Positions 28,112-36,552 of a stretch of DNA of 64,000 nucleotides are shown in pieces. Origin of the DNA: Paenibacillus crassostreae. Its GTDB lineage: Bacteria; Bacillota; Bacilli; Paenibacillales; Paenibacillaceae. Each line of letters starts with the position of its first letter. Within the stretch, counting starts at the first letter, position 1. Under the pieces are notes generated by a model. That model was not told the origin of the DNA, ran no database searches, and saw nothing but the letters and a program-made list of their open reading frames with translations. Made by a program: the position numbers and the translations under genes. The DNA lies in assembly GCF_001857945.1 (NCBI RefSeq), contig NZ_CP017770.1, positions 1,054,001 through 1,118,000 on the forward strand, given 5' to 3'.

Positions 28112-28222
28112 ACGTACACCCTCTTTTCTTATGATATGCGCATTCATGTCTGATTTCGGTTAAACATATTTTCATGATTATTGTATATGATTTCCAACAT
28201 AAAAACCATATCTGTTCATGCA

Positions 28223-28258
28223 CAAAGAAACCTAGCGGTTAATCCACCGTCAGGTTCC
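28223..28258 (-). terminator. Probable terminator after the terC-like gene
   Basis: On the minus strand GAACCT..CGGT pairs with ACCG..AGGTTTC around GGATTA with a two-base mismatch; the T-run is short and broken. Confidence 0.55.
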
Positions 28259-28302
28259 TCTCTTTAGAATTATTTATCGATCATTATTTCCCTATAAAAA
28301 GG

Positions 28303-28962
28303 CTACACTCGATGTATCCTTAATTTTCTATAGCCCCCAGCAAGGATAACAACGATAGCTAAGCCTATTGGTAAGATCGAATGACCATCAGGCCAGACCA
28401 CTCCAATATACCCACCTAAGCTAGCGTCCTGTAGAATCATTTCACCCGCGGTGTATCCTAATATTCCAGCACCGAAATAAACAAGAATTGGGAATCGTTG
28501 AAGCCAATTCACAATAATCGTACTGCCGTAAATCACAATAGGTATACTAATGGCTATTCCAATTACGATTAAAGCAAGATCTCCATTGGCGAGCCCTGCT
28601 ATGGCTAGTACATTATCAAGACTCATAATAAAATCTGCTACGAGAATTGTCCGTATCGCTTTTGATATTGTTGGTATTTCGCCTATCCGTATCTCATCCT
28701 TCTCTTCGGACAATAAATGAAACGCTATCCACAGTAACAATATCCCTCCTACAGCTTGCAAATAAGGGATTTGCAGCATCAATACTGCAACGAAAGTAAG
28801 AAGACATCTTAGGACAACGGCTGCCATAGCCCCCCACCACACTGTTTTCTTCCGCTGAGCAGGGGGAAGATCCTTGCTTGCTAAAGCAATAACAACAGCA
28901 TTATCACCGCTCAAGACTAAATTAATGATCATAATTTCCAACAGTACCCACAAATGCTCCAT
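28303..28962 (-). CDS. TerC family membrane protein (YjbE-like)
   Basis: A 219-residue protein with about seven membrane helices and the TerC signatures LVLSGDNAVVIALAS (about 13-27) and VADFIMSLDNVLAIAG (about 106-121), whose in-membrane acidic residues are thought to bind metal ions. Relatives (YjbE, YkoY, MeeF/MeeY group) export manganese or help load metal onto secreted proteins; the metal here is unknown. I see no yybP-ykoY-type manganese riboswitch upstream. The ATG at 28962 follows GGAGGGGG; the frame also opens at 28983. Confidence 0.85.
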   Translation of the reverse strand: MEHLWVLLEIMIINLVLSGDNAVVIALASKDLPPAQRKKTVWWGAMAAVVLRCLLTFVAVLMLQIPYLQAVGGILLLWIAFHLLSEEKDEIRIGEIPTISKAIRTILVADFIMSLDNVLAIAGLANGDLALIVIGIAISIPIVIYGSTIIVNWLQRFPILVYFGAGILGYTAGEMILQDASLGGYIGVVWPDGHSILPIGLAIVVILAGGYRKLRIHRV

Positions 28963-29054
28963 CGTACAACCCCCTCCATTCATACATTTATGAATGAAAT
29001 GGAGCTTGTATGCTTAACCCAACATTATTTAATTACTCTTCATACCATTTTTCG

Positions 29055-30284
29055 TTAGAACCAATCCTCTTGAATTAGTTTCTCAGTAGATAACCTTCCT
29101 CCATTAGTAGGAGTTAGAACCACTGTCTCAGTTCTTTCTACAGCATCCTGAAGTAATTCTGGAAGCTTGACAATTGATTGTTCTAATCGTTCTACAATAC
29201 GAAGGTTGGGATTAGTAGCTGGTGAATCTGCAACGAATAATGTACAGCAATCTTCATAAGGTTGAATAGAAAGTTCATATGTTCCGATATCTCTGGAAAT
29301 CTGAATGATTTCATTCTTATCCATCATGATTAAAGGTCTCAGTATAGGAAGATCTGTTGCACGACCTACAACATTCAAGCTAGGCAGTGTTTGGCTGGCT
29401 ACTTGACCCAGACTATCTCCTGTTACAATCGCTAATGCCCCTTCTCTCTCGGCAAGCGTCGTTGCAATTCGTAACATTGCTCTACGCATTAGAGTGATGA
29501 TTAATTTATCCTGGCCCATTCCTGTGAACGAAGTTTGTGTTTCTGTAAAAGGAACAAAATGAAGTTTGATTTCTCCTGCGTAACCAGACAAAACTCTTGC
29601 AAGATCCTCAACCTTATCTTTTGCCAATTGACTCGTAAATGGATAACTATAGAAGTGAACACATTCAATCGTAAGTCCTTTACGCATAGAACTCCAAGCT
29701 GCGACAGGGCTATCAATTCCGCCGGATAACAAAAGCATCGCTTTACCGTTACTTCCCCGAGGGAAGCCACCTACAGCAGGAATAACCACGTAGAAAATAT
29801 ATGTTTCTGTCTCTCTGATTTCTACGCGTAGCTCAAGTTCAGGATGGTTCATCATTACGTTAAGCATTTGAAATTCCTTTAATAAGTGCGAACCCACGAG
29901 ATGGTTCATTTCATGTGAAGAATGAGGGAACTTTTTCCAAACACGTCGAGCACTCACTTTAAAAGTAGTGTCATTTTGTATATTCATATCTTGCAAATAT
30001 TGATGACTTGTCCGAAGTATATCTTCTAAATCAGATTTACATACAATGACTGGGCTAATGGATGCGATACCAAATACTTTCTTTAATGCTTGTATTGCTT
30101 CAGATGCTGGTTCACCATTCAGATAAACGTAGATTCTGCCGAATTCATTCCTTAGTTGTACAAGTGGGAATGGTGATAGTACAGATTTCACATGAAGAAA
30201 TATTGATTTCTCAAATCTTCTGCGATTTTTCCCTTTTAATATTAATTCTCCGAATCGTAATAATAACATATCATAGGTCATCAT
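29055..30284 (-). CDS. thiI: tRNA 4-thiouridine synthase ThiI
   Basis: Activates U8 of tRNA with ATP and inserts sulfur; some ThiI proteins also serve thiamine synthesis. Order of domains: ferredoxin-like start with RFGELILKGKNR, THUMP (about 60-165), then the PP-loop ATPase with LLLSGGIDSPVAAW near residue 183-196. The protein ends at 409 residues with no rhodanese domain, so the sulfur comes directly from the desulfurase, as in bacilli. It starts within the nifS stop codon (ATGA), indicating coupling; a second ATG directly follows. Confidence 0.95.
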   Translation of the reverse strand: MMTYDMLLLRFGELILKGKNRRRFEKSIFLHVKSVLSPFPLVQLRNEFGRIYVYLNGEPASEAIQALKKVFGIASISPVIVCKSDLEDILRTSHQYLQDMNIQNDTTFKVSARRVWKKFPHSSHEMNHLVGSHLLKEFQMLNVMMNHPELELRVEIRETETYIFYVVIPAVGGFPRGSNGKAMLLLSGGIDSPVAAWSSMRKGLTIECVHFYSYPFTSQLAKDKVEDLARVLSGYAGEIKLHFVPFTETQTSFTGMGQDKLIITLMRRAMLRIATTLAEREGALAIVTGDSLGQVASQTLPSLNVVGRATDLPILRPLIMMDKNEIIQISRDIGTYELSIQPYEDCCTLFVADSPATNPNLRIVERLEQSIVKLPELLQDAVERTETVVLTPTNGGRLSTEKLIQEDWF

Positions 30285-31438
30285 TTACCCATCCTTCCTC
30301 TTTGAAGTGGCTCTAGTTGCTCAACTGAAATACGAAGAGCTTGCTGTAATAATCTCAGTTCATCTTCCGTATGCATGTCACCCATACTAATTCGAATTCC
30401 ACTTGATGCTTCTTCTATACTCAATCCCATCGAAAGTAATACACGACTTGGTTCAGACTGTTTGGAAGAACAAGCCGATCTAGTTGACACAAGAATTCCT
30501 TGTTCCTCTAGCGTATGCAATAACACTTCTGACTTCATACCAGGGTATGAGAAATGAACAATATGTGGTGCCGACCCATCATGACTATGCAACTTCAATC
30601 CTTTAATCTCTTGAATGGTCGTATGAATTTGATCTCGCATAGTTGAAACATTGCTGTTGAAGGACTCTTGTTGCTCGCTTGCCTTCCGCATTGCTTTTGC
30701 CAGCGCAACGATAAGAGGTACATTCTCCGTACCAGCACGCAACCCAGATTCCTGTGCCCCGCCTGTTAGGATCGGGGTTAACTTCAACCCTTCTCGAACA
30801 TATAGTAGACCTATCCCCTTCGGCCCACGAAATTTGTGAGCAGATAACGTATACAGGTCAACTTGCCATTTTGTTAAATCAACAGGTAGTTTTCCAAAGC
30901 CTTGTACACCATCGACATGGAATATAGTTCTTGGATTACATCGTTTGATCATATCTCCAATTGCCTCTATTGGTTGGATGGCACCTATTTCATTATTCAC
31001 ATGCATGATACTAACGAGGACTGTATCTTTTCTTATAGCCTCTCTTATGGACGCTGGATCTACACATCCTTGAGAATCAACGGGAAGAAAGGTGACCTCA
31101 AAACCCCATTGTTGCAATTGCTGGAAACTTTCATAAACAGATGCATGTTCAATTTGTGTGGTGATCAAATGTTTTCCACGATTCATATATTGTAGCGTAG
31201 CACCTTTTATAGCTAGATTATTCCCTTCAGTCGCACCAGAAGTAAATATAATCTCTGATGGCTTAACATCCAGTGCTCTGCTACAAACCTCACGGGCATG
31301 CTTGATCAACCTCGAAGAGTCCTCACCCCACTGATGCATAGAGGATGGATTTCCATAGTGCTGTTCCATCACTTCTGCTATCGTCCGTATGACATCTTCA
31401 TAGGGAGGTGTGCTTGCTGCATGATCCCAATAGAACAT
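30281..31438 (-). CDS. Cysteine desulfurase (NifS/YrvO/NifZ type)
   Basis: PLP enzyme that takes sulfur from cysteine and passes it on; in this operon the acceptor is most likely ThiI. Landmarks: MFYWDHAASTPP start, FTSGATEGNNLAI, HVDGVQGFGK (Asp binding PLP), the lysine in LSAHKFRGPKG, and the active cysteine in STRSACSSKQSEPS near the C terminus. Length 385 residues from the ATG at 31438, which has AAAGGAG nine bases upstream; the frame extends to 31498. In B. subtilis the thiI partner is NifZ, so this is a functional equivalent. Confidence 0.93.
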   Translation of the reverse strand: MFYWDHAASTPPYEDVIRTIAEVMEQHYGNPSSMHQWGEDSSRLIKHAREVCSRALDVKPSEIIFTSGATEGNNLAIKGATLQYMNRGKHLITTQIEHASVYESFQQLQQWGFEVTFLPVDSQGCVDPASIREAIRKDTVLVSIMHVNNEIGAIQPIEAIGDMIKRCNPRTIFHVDGVQGFGKLPVDLTKWQVDLYTLSAHKFRGPKGIGLLYVREGLKLTPILTGGAQESGLRAGTENVPLIVALAKAMRKASEQQESFNSNVSTMRDQIHTTIQEIKGLKLHSHDGSAPHIVHFSYPGMKSEVLLHTLEEQGILVSTRSACSSKQSEPSRVLLSMGLSIEEASSGIRISMGDMHTEDELRLLQQALRISVEQLEPLQRGRMGK

Positions 31439-31566
31439 AGTGGGATTCTCCTTTCTTTTCTGCAACACAAAAAGATCAGTTATCGGAGAGGGTGCCAATC
31501 AAATTCTGATTCTTCACCCGATGCCTCCTCCATGTGATCTCTTAATGAAACATATGTAGTTGTCTA

Positions 31567-32340
31567 TTATAATTCGAATTTCGAACGAGCATTCTGTACT
31601 TTAGTAATATAATTTCTAGTTTCTGACGGGAGTAGATTCAAATTATTCATTAACTCTTCATCGTTGGATATTCCAAGGCGTTGAACTCTTCCTGGACCTG
31701 CATTGTAGGCAGCAAGTGCTAAATTCACTTCCCCATCAAAACGTTTCAATTGTTGTGATAGGTATCTCGTACCTGCATCAATATTTTCCGCTGGATTAAA
31801 TGAATTTTGAACTCCTAATCCTTCGGCCGTTCCATCCATTAATTGCATTAATCCTTTAGCTCCTGCAGAGGATACAACTTGGGGATTAAACGAAGATTCT
31901 GTATCTATAACCGCTTTGATTAACGATTCCGCTATCCCATATTTATGACTTGCCTGTTGAATCAAATCATTATATTCTGTTGGTGATGATTTCCCAGTTA
32001 TATCCATCTTTACCTCAGAGACATTCAGATGATTCTCACTCACATCTCCAAGCTGTTGCCATAGAAGACCATCACTCCAAGTAACTCCAGCATTTAATGA
32101 TACAACTTCATTATCAGACGTCAATTCAGAAGTAGTCATGATCTGATTCAACAATACATCGAAATCAGAACCCCCACTTTGCGAATTAATAATATCTTGT
32201 AGAAGTTCATTTTTATCCTGGACAGTGGCATTTTGTTGTAGATTCATCAACTGTTTAGCCGTTACTGTATCGATCTGCATTACTTTATCCCAACTTCCAT
32301 CATAATATGCTTTTTCTATTTTATCATGAGAGCGGTTCAT
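31567..32340 (-). CDS. SLT-type lytic transglycosylase (CwlQ/YjbJ-like)
   Basis: The C-terminal half (about residues 124-257) is an SLT domain: ESLIKAVIDTESSFNPQ with catalytic Glu148, SSAGAKGLMQLMDGTA, and LALAAYNAGPGRV. It cuts peptidoglycan glycan strands forming anhydro ends. The N-terminal 120 residues are of unknown type and no signal peptide is visible, so export is unclear; B. subtilis YjbJ/CwlQ has a comparable SLT core. The ATG follows AAGGAGG. A terminator from the upstream membrane-protein gene lies just in front, so it has its own promoter, not identified. Confidence 0.87.
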   Translation of the reverse strand: MNRSHDKIEKAYYDGSWDKVMQIDTVTAKQLMNLQQNATVQDKNELLQDIINSQSGGSDFDVLLNQIMTTSELTSDNEVVSLNAGVTWSDGLLWQQLGDVSENHLNVSEVKMDITGKSSPTEYNDLIQQASHKYGIAESLIKAVIDTESSFNPQVVSSAGAKGLMQLMDGTAEGLGVQNSFNPAENIDAGTRYLSQQLKRFDGEVNLALAAYNAGPGRVQRLGISNDEELMNNLNLLPSETRNYITKVQNARSKFEL

Positions 32341-32357
32341 ATGCTACCTCCTTCAGT

Positions 32358-32406
32358 AAAAAAAGCGAATTTCCGTACCTCATGTCGAGGCTTGGAAAAT
32401 TCGCTT
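32358..32406 (-). terminator. Terminator after the 32435-32866 gene
   Basis: On the minus strand AAGCGAATTTTCC and GGAAATTCGCTT pair, enclosing an inner CCTCGACATGAGG hairpin, then seven T. Confidence 0.9.
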
Positions 32407-32434
32407 AGTGTTACTTATTAGAGCTTGTTTTTGA

Positions 32435-32866
32435 TTATCTACCAAAAGGTGCAAGCAACAAATAACTAAGTGTGGCTAAAATTCCTAGCCCCATAGCCCA
32501 ACCACCTGTCACTTTTTTGCCTTGAGAAAAAGCATAAAAACCAATAATCGCTGCAACCGGACCAAGAACAATAGACCACATAAATAAAGACACTACACCA
32601 AAAGCTAGACCTACATATCCTGCTACTTGCCCAGTTCTGTTATCTAATTCATCAACATCTGCATCTTCACTTTTACTAAGTTCCTTATTGTTATTACGTA
32701 CATGGACAGGGGTTGATGCAATCTCTGCTGCATACTCCTCCTTATCACGATGAGCTAAGCGTGGATAATCGGCACGTTTATACAAATTTTCATGGAGTGA
32801 ATTCTTTTTACGATTAGTATCCATTGGATCAACCTGAGACCCTGTATCATCTTTATGATCTGTCAT
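32435..32866 (-). CDS. Small membrane protein with DUF4190-like C-terminal region
   Basis: A 143-residue protein whose first half is hydrophilic and charged (cytoplasmic) and whose second half has two membrane helices (about 80-112 and 120-140). The AGYVGLAFGVVSLFM...GPVAAIIGFYAFSQGKK...GWAMGLGILATLS pattern is that of DUF4190 domains, common in Gram-positive membrane proteins of unknown role. The ATG follows GGAGGTG. Confidence 0.65.
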   Translation of the reverse strand: MTDHKDDTGSQVDPMDTNRKKNSLHENLYKRADYPRLAHRDKEEYAAEIASTPVHVRNNNKELSKSEDADVDELDNRTGQVAGYVGLAFGVVSLFMWSIVLGPVAAIIGFYAFSQGKKVTGGWAMGLGILATLSYLLLAPFGR

Positions 32867-32921
32867 ACCAACACCTCCTGCTAGATTAAAAAAAGGGAAT
32901 TAATTAGACATTAAATAAACT

Positions 32922-33143
32922 TTACTTAGGTTTAAATGTTAAGCAACAAGTCGCCGATGATGTTTGAGCCTGATCTCGATGATTACCATGATATGGCTCA
33001 TCCCCAAATTCTTCATTCAGATTAGCAGTAGCATGGGAATCAATTTCAATCATTATTTTCTCTGCACGACAAATGTTCTTTTCTCCCCAGTAGTTGCAAT
33101 TACTCACACTGCATTTAACTAATGTTTTGGGCTCATTGTTCAT
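32922..33143 (-). CDS. DUF1540 cysteine-rich small protein
   Basis: A 73-residue protein. VKCSVSNCNYWGEKNICRA near the N terminus and SSATCCLTFKP at the C terminus give five cysteines in the DUF1540 arrangement, probably metal binding. Small DUF1540 proteins are abundant in spore formers. The ATG at 33143 follows GAGGTG; a GTG three codons upstream is part of that ribosome site. Confidence 0.85.
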   Translation of the reverse strand: MNNEPKTLVKCSVSNCNYWGEKNICRAEKIMIEIDSHATANLNEEFGDEPYHGNHRDQAQTSSATCCLTFKPK

Positions 33144-33262
33144 TAATATCACCTCTTCTTCATTGTCTCCGACAGGCTAACCTAATATGCTGAAAAGCAG
33201 TTGTAAGTTGATGTCAACACACAAGAAATAATCCAAAAATGACTCTCTTCACCCAATAAAAT

Positions 33263-33301
33263 AAAAAAGACCATCCACTCCTATAAAGGAGAAGACAGCC
33301 G
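33263..33301 (-). terminator. Probable terminator after the YpuI-like gene
   Basis: On the minus strand CTCC and GGAG pair at the core of an imperfect longer stem (GACTTCTCC-type against GGAGTGGATGGTC), followed by six T. Confidence 0.5.
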
Positions 33302-33335
33302 CTATACAAATCATAATTGATTATAATATTTCACA

Positions 33336-33839
33336 CTAATTATTTTGGCTTTGCATCCTACGTTCTGTTAAGTAGTCACTTTCGTAATATGTAAGATCAT
33401 CCCTCAGCTCTTCATACACTTTTGTGATGTCTAGAATAATGTCACGCGCCTCACGAACAATTTTCTTGCGGAAACGAATAGCATCTTGCCCTGTATAGGC
33501 ATACCGACCATCTTCAGAATAACTTTCATTCTTAGGATAAAAGTAGTTGTTGATACAATGATGGTAAACATTATAAAGTGCTTTCTCAGCAAATGTAATA
33601 TCAAAATTAGCACGACGTAATACAATACCCAATTTTTCATATGAGACTTCAGAGAATACAAGTAAGTGGCGTAGATCAGAGAGAAATCCTTTGTAGAATA
33701 ATATCATTTCATCATCTTGTTGCTCAGCAATTAACTGTGGCAATGTGTATTGATTCAAAAATATCTCTGTTCTTTCAATAGCTGTCTTTAATTTCCCTCT
33801 TGTGTTCTCACACAATTTTTGAATATTGGCTGCTGACAT
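33336..33839 (-). CDS. YpuI/DUF3907-like protein
   Basis: A 167-residue, mostly helical cytoplasmic protein. Blocks such as FYKGFLSDLRHLLVFSE, YNVYHHCINNYFYPKNES, GRYAYTGQDAIRFRKK and LRDDLTYYESDYLT resemble the B. subtilis YpuI group (DUF3907), function unknown. The match is from memory of family pattern, not a search. The ATG follows AAGGGGGAG. It is divergent from the subtilase gene. Confidence 0.65.
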   Translation of the reverse strand: MSAANIQKLCENTRGKLKTAIERTEIFLNQYTLPQLIAEQQDDEMILFYKGFLSDLRHLLVFSEVSYEKLGIVLRRANFDITFAEKALYNVYHHCINNYFYPKNESYSEDGRYAYTGQDAIRFRKKIVREARDIILDITKVYEELRDDLTYYESDYLTERRMQSQNN

Positions 33840-34062
33840 AATTGTAAGCTCCCCCTTATAGTCCCTAGGTCAAATGATAAAATCAAGAAAACTAAAGTAT
33901 CGTTTTTCCTTGTATTATCCTATCATATATTACTTTGAAACGGTATCCCTTTTACCTTCAATTTATACTTCAAAATGTTAGTTTATTTTGATGATTCCGA
34001 ATAAAAACAGAGCATCTAACTAACGATAATAATGAGATCAGATTGTTATTGGAGGTGTATAT

Positions 34063-35985
34063 ATGTCCCGACGAGCATGGACAATTGCAGGGATCGTTGT
34101 AATTGCAGGAATGGTAATCACACTTGTGAATGTACCTCGTTCAGATACAGAGTTAAGTTCGTTAAGTTCACGTTCAAATTCAACCGCAAATCAAGCTGCA
34201 AACCATTCAATAGCAAGTTCTCAACAAGAAAATACAATGAAACATCAGATGTTGAGTCATGACATTTCATCCACAGATACTTTAACGCGTATGGATGCGA
34301 AAGAGCATCTGACAACTATGGCAGGACAATTTAACAATACCAATCAGAAGCAAATAAATGCTTACATTCAAGAATTACAAAAAACTCATCCCCATATTCA
34401 AATGTTAACTTGGATTGATTTATCTAAACCGAATTCCACTCCCAACCGAGGAAAAAGTTTAACTTGGGACACAAACAAAAATAAACAATTTAATAACTAT
34501 TACGAGAAAGCAAAAAGCCATATACGTAATAACCGATCCTACGAGTCTCCGTCATTCCTAGTGAAAGATATCCAATATTTCATTATGGCTGAACCTTCCA
34601 CTAGCAAAAACAAAGGGATCATTGCGTTATTTAGTCAACAAGTTCTAAGCGAGGTTACCAATCATCAGAAACGTAACTTAAGATTAATACCCTATCCTAA
34701 AGAAGGGAACTATCGGATCGAATCTGTCGATACCAATACACTACGTGATATTACAGTTAAGACCGGCCATGATAATGAAAAAGCAAGTCATTATTATGAG
34801 AATGAGATCGTTGTTCATTTCCGAGAATCAATCTCAGATAAAGAACTAATGCAGATTTCCAAGGAGGTCCATTCGAAGTGGGTACGAAAAATGGGATATG
34901 CCTATGTTTTTCATGCTGATGATATGAATTATTCACAATTAAAAACGTACTTCACAAAAAAATACAAACCTAATTACGTTGAACCCCATTATCTTTATTT
35001 AACAAATGAAGTACGAGATAAGAACACTTCTAATTCACCAATTGTTCCTAATGATTTACTGTTCTCTACGTATCAATGGAATCTTCCTGCAATTGAAACC
35101 AGTAAAGGGTGGGATTTATCTAAAGGGAGTAATGATGTCATCATTGCCATTATTGACACTGGTGCCGACATTAACCACCCTGATTTGAAAGCAAATTTAG
35201 TCGATGGGTATAACGTTATTGATCCGTCCAAACAACCCATTGATGACGTAGGACATGGTACACATGTTGCTGGAATTATTGGCGCAGTAGTTAACAACAA
35301 AGAAGGCGTCGCCGGAATTAGCTGGTACAATAAAGTAATGCCTGTTAAAGCACTCGATAGCTCTGGTGCAGGTACAACATACGCTGTAGCAGAAGGAATC
35401 ATCTGGGCTGCTGATCATGGAGCCAAGGTTATGAACATGAGCTTAGGTAATTACGCTGACTCTACATTCCTCCATGATGCGATCAAATACGCCTATGACC
35501 GGGACGTTGTTATTATCGCTGCAACTGGGAATGACAATACGGAACGTCCTGGATACCCAGCTGCCTATCCTGAAGTGTTCGCTGTTTCAGCGACAGACTC
35601 CGATATGAATCTTGCTTCATTCTCTAATTATGGAGATTATGTTGATGTCGTAGCACCTGGAGCAAGTATTGCAAGCACCTATATGGGCAATCAATACGCT
35701 GCTCTATCTGGAACTTCCATGGCTAGCCCCCATGTTGCTGCATTAGCAGGGCTCATCCGATCTAGGAACCCTAATCTTAACAATGAAGAAGTCATGAAAT
35801 TGATGCGTGAAAATGTTGTAGATTTAGGCGATCAAGGAAAAGATATTTATTTTGGATATGGACAAATCGATATATATCAAGCATTAAATGCAGCAGGAAA
35901 TGGTTCATCTCCACTTCAGTTTTGGCCACAACATGTTCGTAATCAGATGCAGTCTGTGATTAAGAAACATCAATCCATTAAGTAA
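34063..35985 (+). CDS. Membrane-anchored subtilisin-like serine protease (peptidase S8)
   Basis: A 640-residue subtilase outside the membrane. One N-terminal hydrophobic segment (about 5-24) may be an uncleaved anchor. Residues about 75-200 form an unassigned region. Next comes a fervidolysin/I9-type propeptide (about 246-312: NEIVVHFRESISD...YVEPHYLY), then the S8 domain with Asp365 (IIDTGAD), His398 (GHGTHVAG), oxyanion Asn490 (ATGND) and Ser552 (SGTSMASPH). All catalytic residues are intact. GGAGGTG lies directly upstream of the ATG. Its transcript ends at a strong hairpin shared with rnpB. Substrate unknown. Confidence 0.93.
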   Translation: MSRRAWTIAGIVVIAGMVITLVNVPRSDTELSSLSSRSNSTANQAANHSIASSQQENTMKHQMLSHDISSTDTLTRMDAKEHLTTMAGQFNNTNQKQINAYIQELQKTHPHIQMLTWIDLSKPNSTPNRGKSLTWDTNKNKQFNNYYEKAKSHIRNNRSYESPSFLVKDIQYFIMAEPSTSKNKGIIALFSQQVLSEVTNHQKRNLRLIPYPKEGNYRIESVDTNTLRDITVKTGHDNEKASHYYENEIVVHFRESISDKELMQISKEVHSKWVRKMGYAYVFHADDMNYSQLKTYFTKKYKPNYVEPHYLYLTNEVRDKNTSNSPIVPNDLLFSTYQWNLPAIETSKGWDLSKGSNDVIIAIIDTGADINHPDLKANLVDGYNVIDPSKQPIDDVGHGTHVAGIIGAVVNNKEGVAGISWYNKVMPVKALDSSGAGTTYAVAEGIIWAADHGAKVMNMSLGNYADSTFLHDAIKYAYDRDVVIIAATGNDNTERPGYPAAYPEVFAVSATDSDMNLASFSNYGDYVDVVAPGASIASTYMGNQYAALSGTSMASPHVAALAGLIRSRNPNLNNEEVMKLMRENVVDLGDQGKDIYFGYGQIDIYQALNAAGNGSSPLQFWPQHVRNQMQSVIKKHQSIK

Positions 35986-35992
35986 AAATAAA

Positions 35993-36037
35993 AATGGTGT
36001 TATTCCTCAGTCATAAACTGATAGAATAACACCATTG
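35993..36037. terminator. Bidirectional terminator between the subtilase and rnpB
   Basis: AATGGTGTTATTC and GAATAACACCATT are perfectly complementary (13 pairs). On the minus strand the stem runs into TTTTATTTTTA, which fits termination of rnpB; on the plus strand it is followed by the weaker GAATTTAAAT. Confidence 0.88.
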
Positions 36038-36061
36038 AATTTAAATCATATAAGTTGTAGT

Positions 36062-36482
36062 TATGAAAGTTTGCCGTAAGCCGGGTCCTGTGTTCTTCGT
36101 GGTACATACGGGAACTACCCTCCCACTCTAAACGACAATCATCTATCTAGGCCGAACATTGCTGAGCGGCTCAAGCGACCAACCTAAACGCACCTCGGGC
36201 TAAGGTTGCTTATCTTTATAGAGAAGCTGCGTTCCATTAGGTCTTGCTCCAAGTGGGGTTTACCAGGAACGAAGTCACCAGCGTTCCTCGGGGTCTCTTA
36301 CACCTCGGTTCCATCCTTGCCTGTGCTGCTTACACAGCCATCGGCGGTCCATTTCTGTGGCACTATCCTTCAACTCGCGCTGACTGGACGTTATCCAGCA
36401 CCCTGCCCTATGGAGCCCGGACTTTCCTCTCGTGATGCCTTAAGCATCACCAGCGATTGTCTGTCAAACTTTCGGGACAACA
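36062..36482 (-). ncRNA. rnpB: RNase P RNA, class A (ancestral type)
   Basis: Catalytic RNA that matures tRNA 5' ends. On the minus strand the 5' side of P1 (GAAAGTTTG, 36473-36465) pairs exactly with CAAACTTTC at 36073-36065. P4 is marked by GAGGAAAGTCCGGGCTCC near the 5' end and AGATAGATGATTGTC near the 3' end, and CCCGGCTTACGG closes the molecule. GGGCAGGGTGCTGGATAACG, ACCGCCGATGGC, the P13/P14 arms after AAGGATGGAACCG, GGAGCAAGACC and GCTTGAGCC are class A features shared with E. coli and differ from the B. subtilis class B RNA. Ends are approximate; the 5' end follows from the promoter. Confidence 0.95.
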
Positions 36483-36488
36483 CTTGAT

Positions 36489-36517
36489 AGTATACAGCGA
36501 ATTAGCTGAGGTTACAA
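36489..36517 (-). promoter_or_regulatory. Sigma-A promoter of rnpB
   Basis: TTGTAA (36517-36512), 17-base spacer, TATACT (36494-36489), placing the RNA start near 36482. Confidence 0.8.
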
Positions 36518-36552
36518 CCCTAACTCATTTACAACTTTGGGAAATTTCAGTA

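Noticed and set aside
28963-29054. Manganese (yybP-ykoY) riboswitch before the TerC-family gene
   Set aside because: No matching conserved segments or terminator hairpin in the short upstream region.
29501-29770. Minus-strand open frame inside thiI
   Set aside because: Alternative frame of an intact, well-conserved gene.
31567-32340. Prophage lysis gene
   Set aside because: The lytic transglycosylase has no phage neighbours and resembles chromosomal YjbJ/CwlQ-type enzymes.
34032-34262. Open frame overlapping the start of the subtilase gene
   Set aside because: It is out of frame with the subtilase, lacks a ribosome site, and the subtilase has a clear GGAGGTG before its ATG.
36206-36487. 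Plus-strand open frames opposite the RNase P RNA
   Set aside because: They lie entirely within rnpB, have no ribosome site, and code for no recognisable protein.
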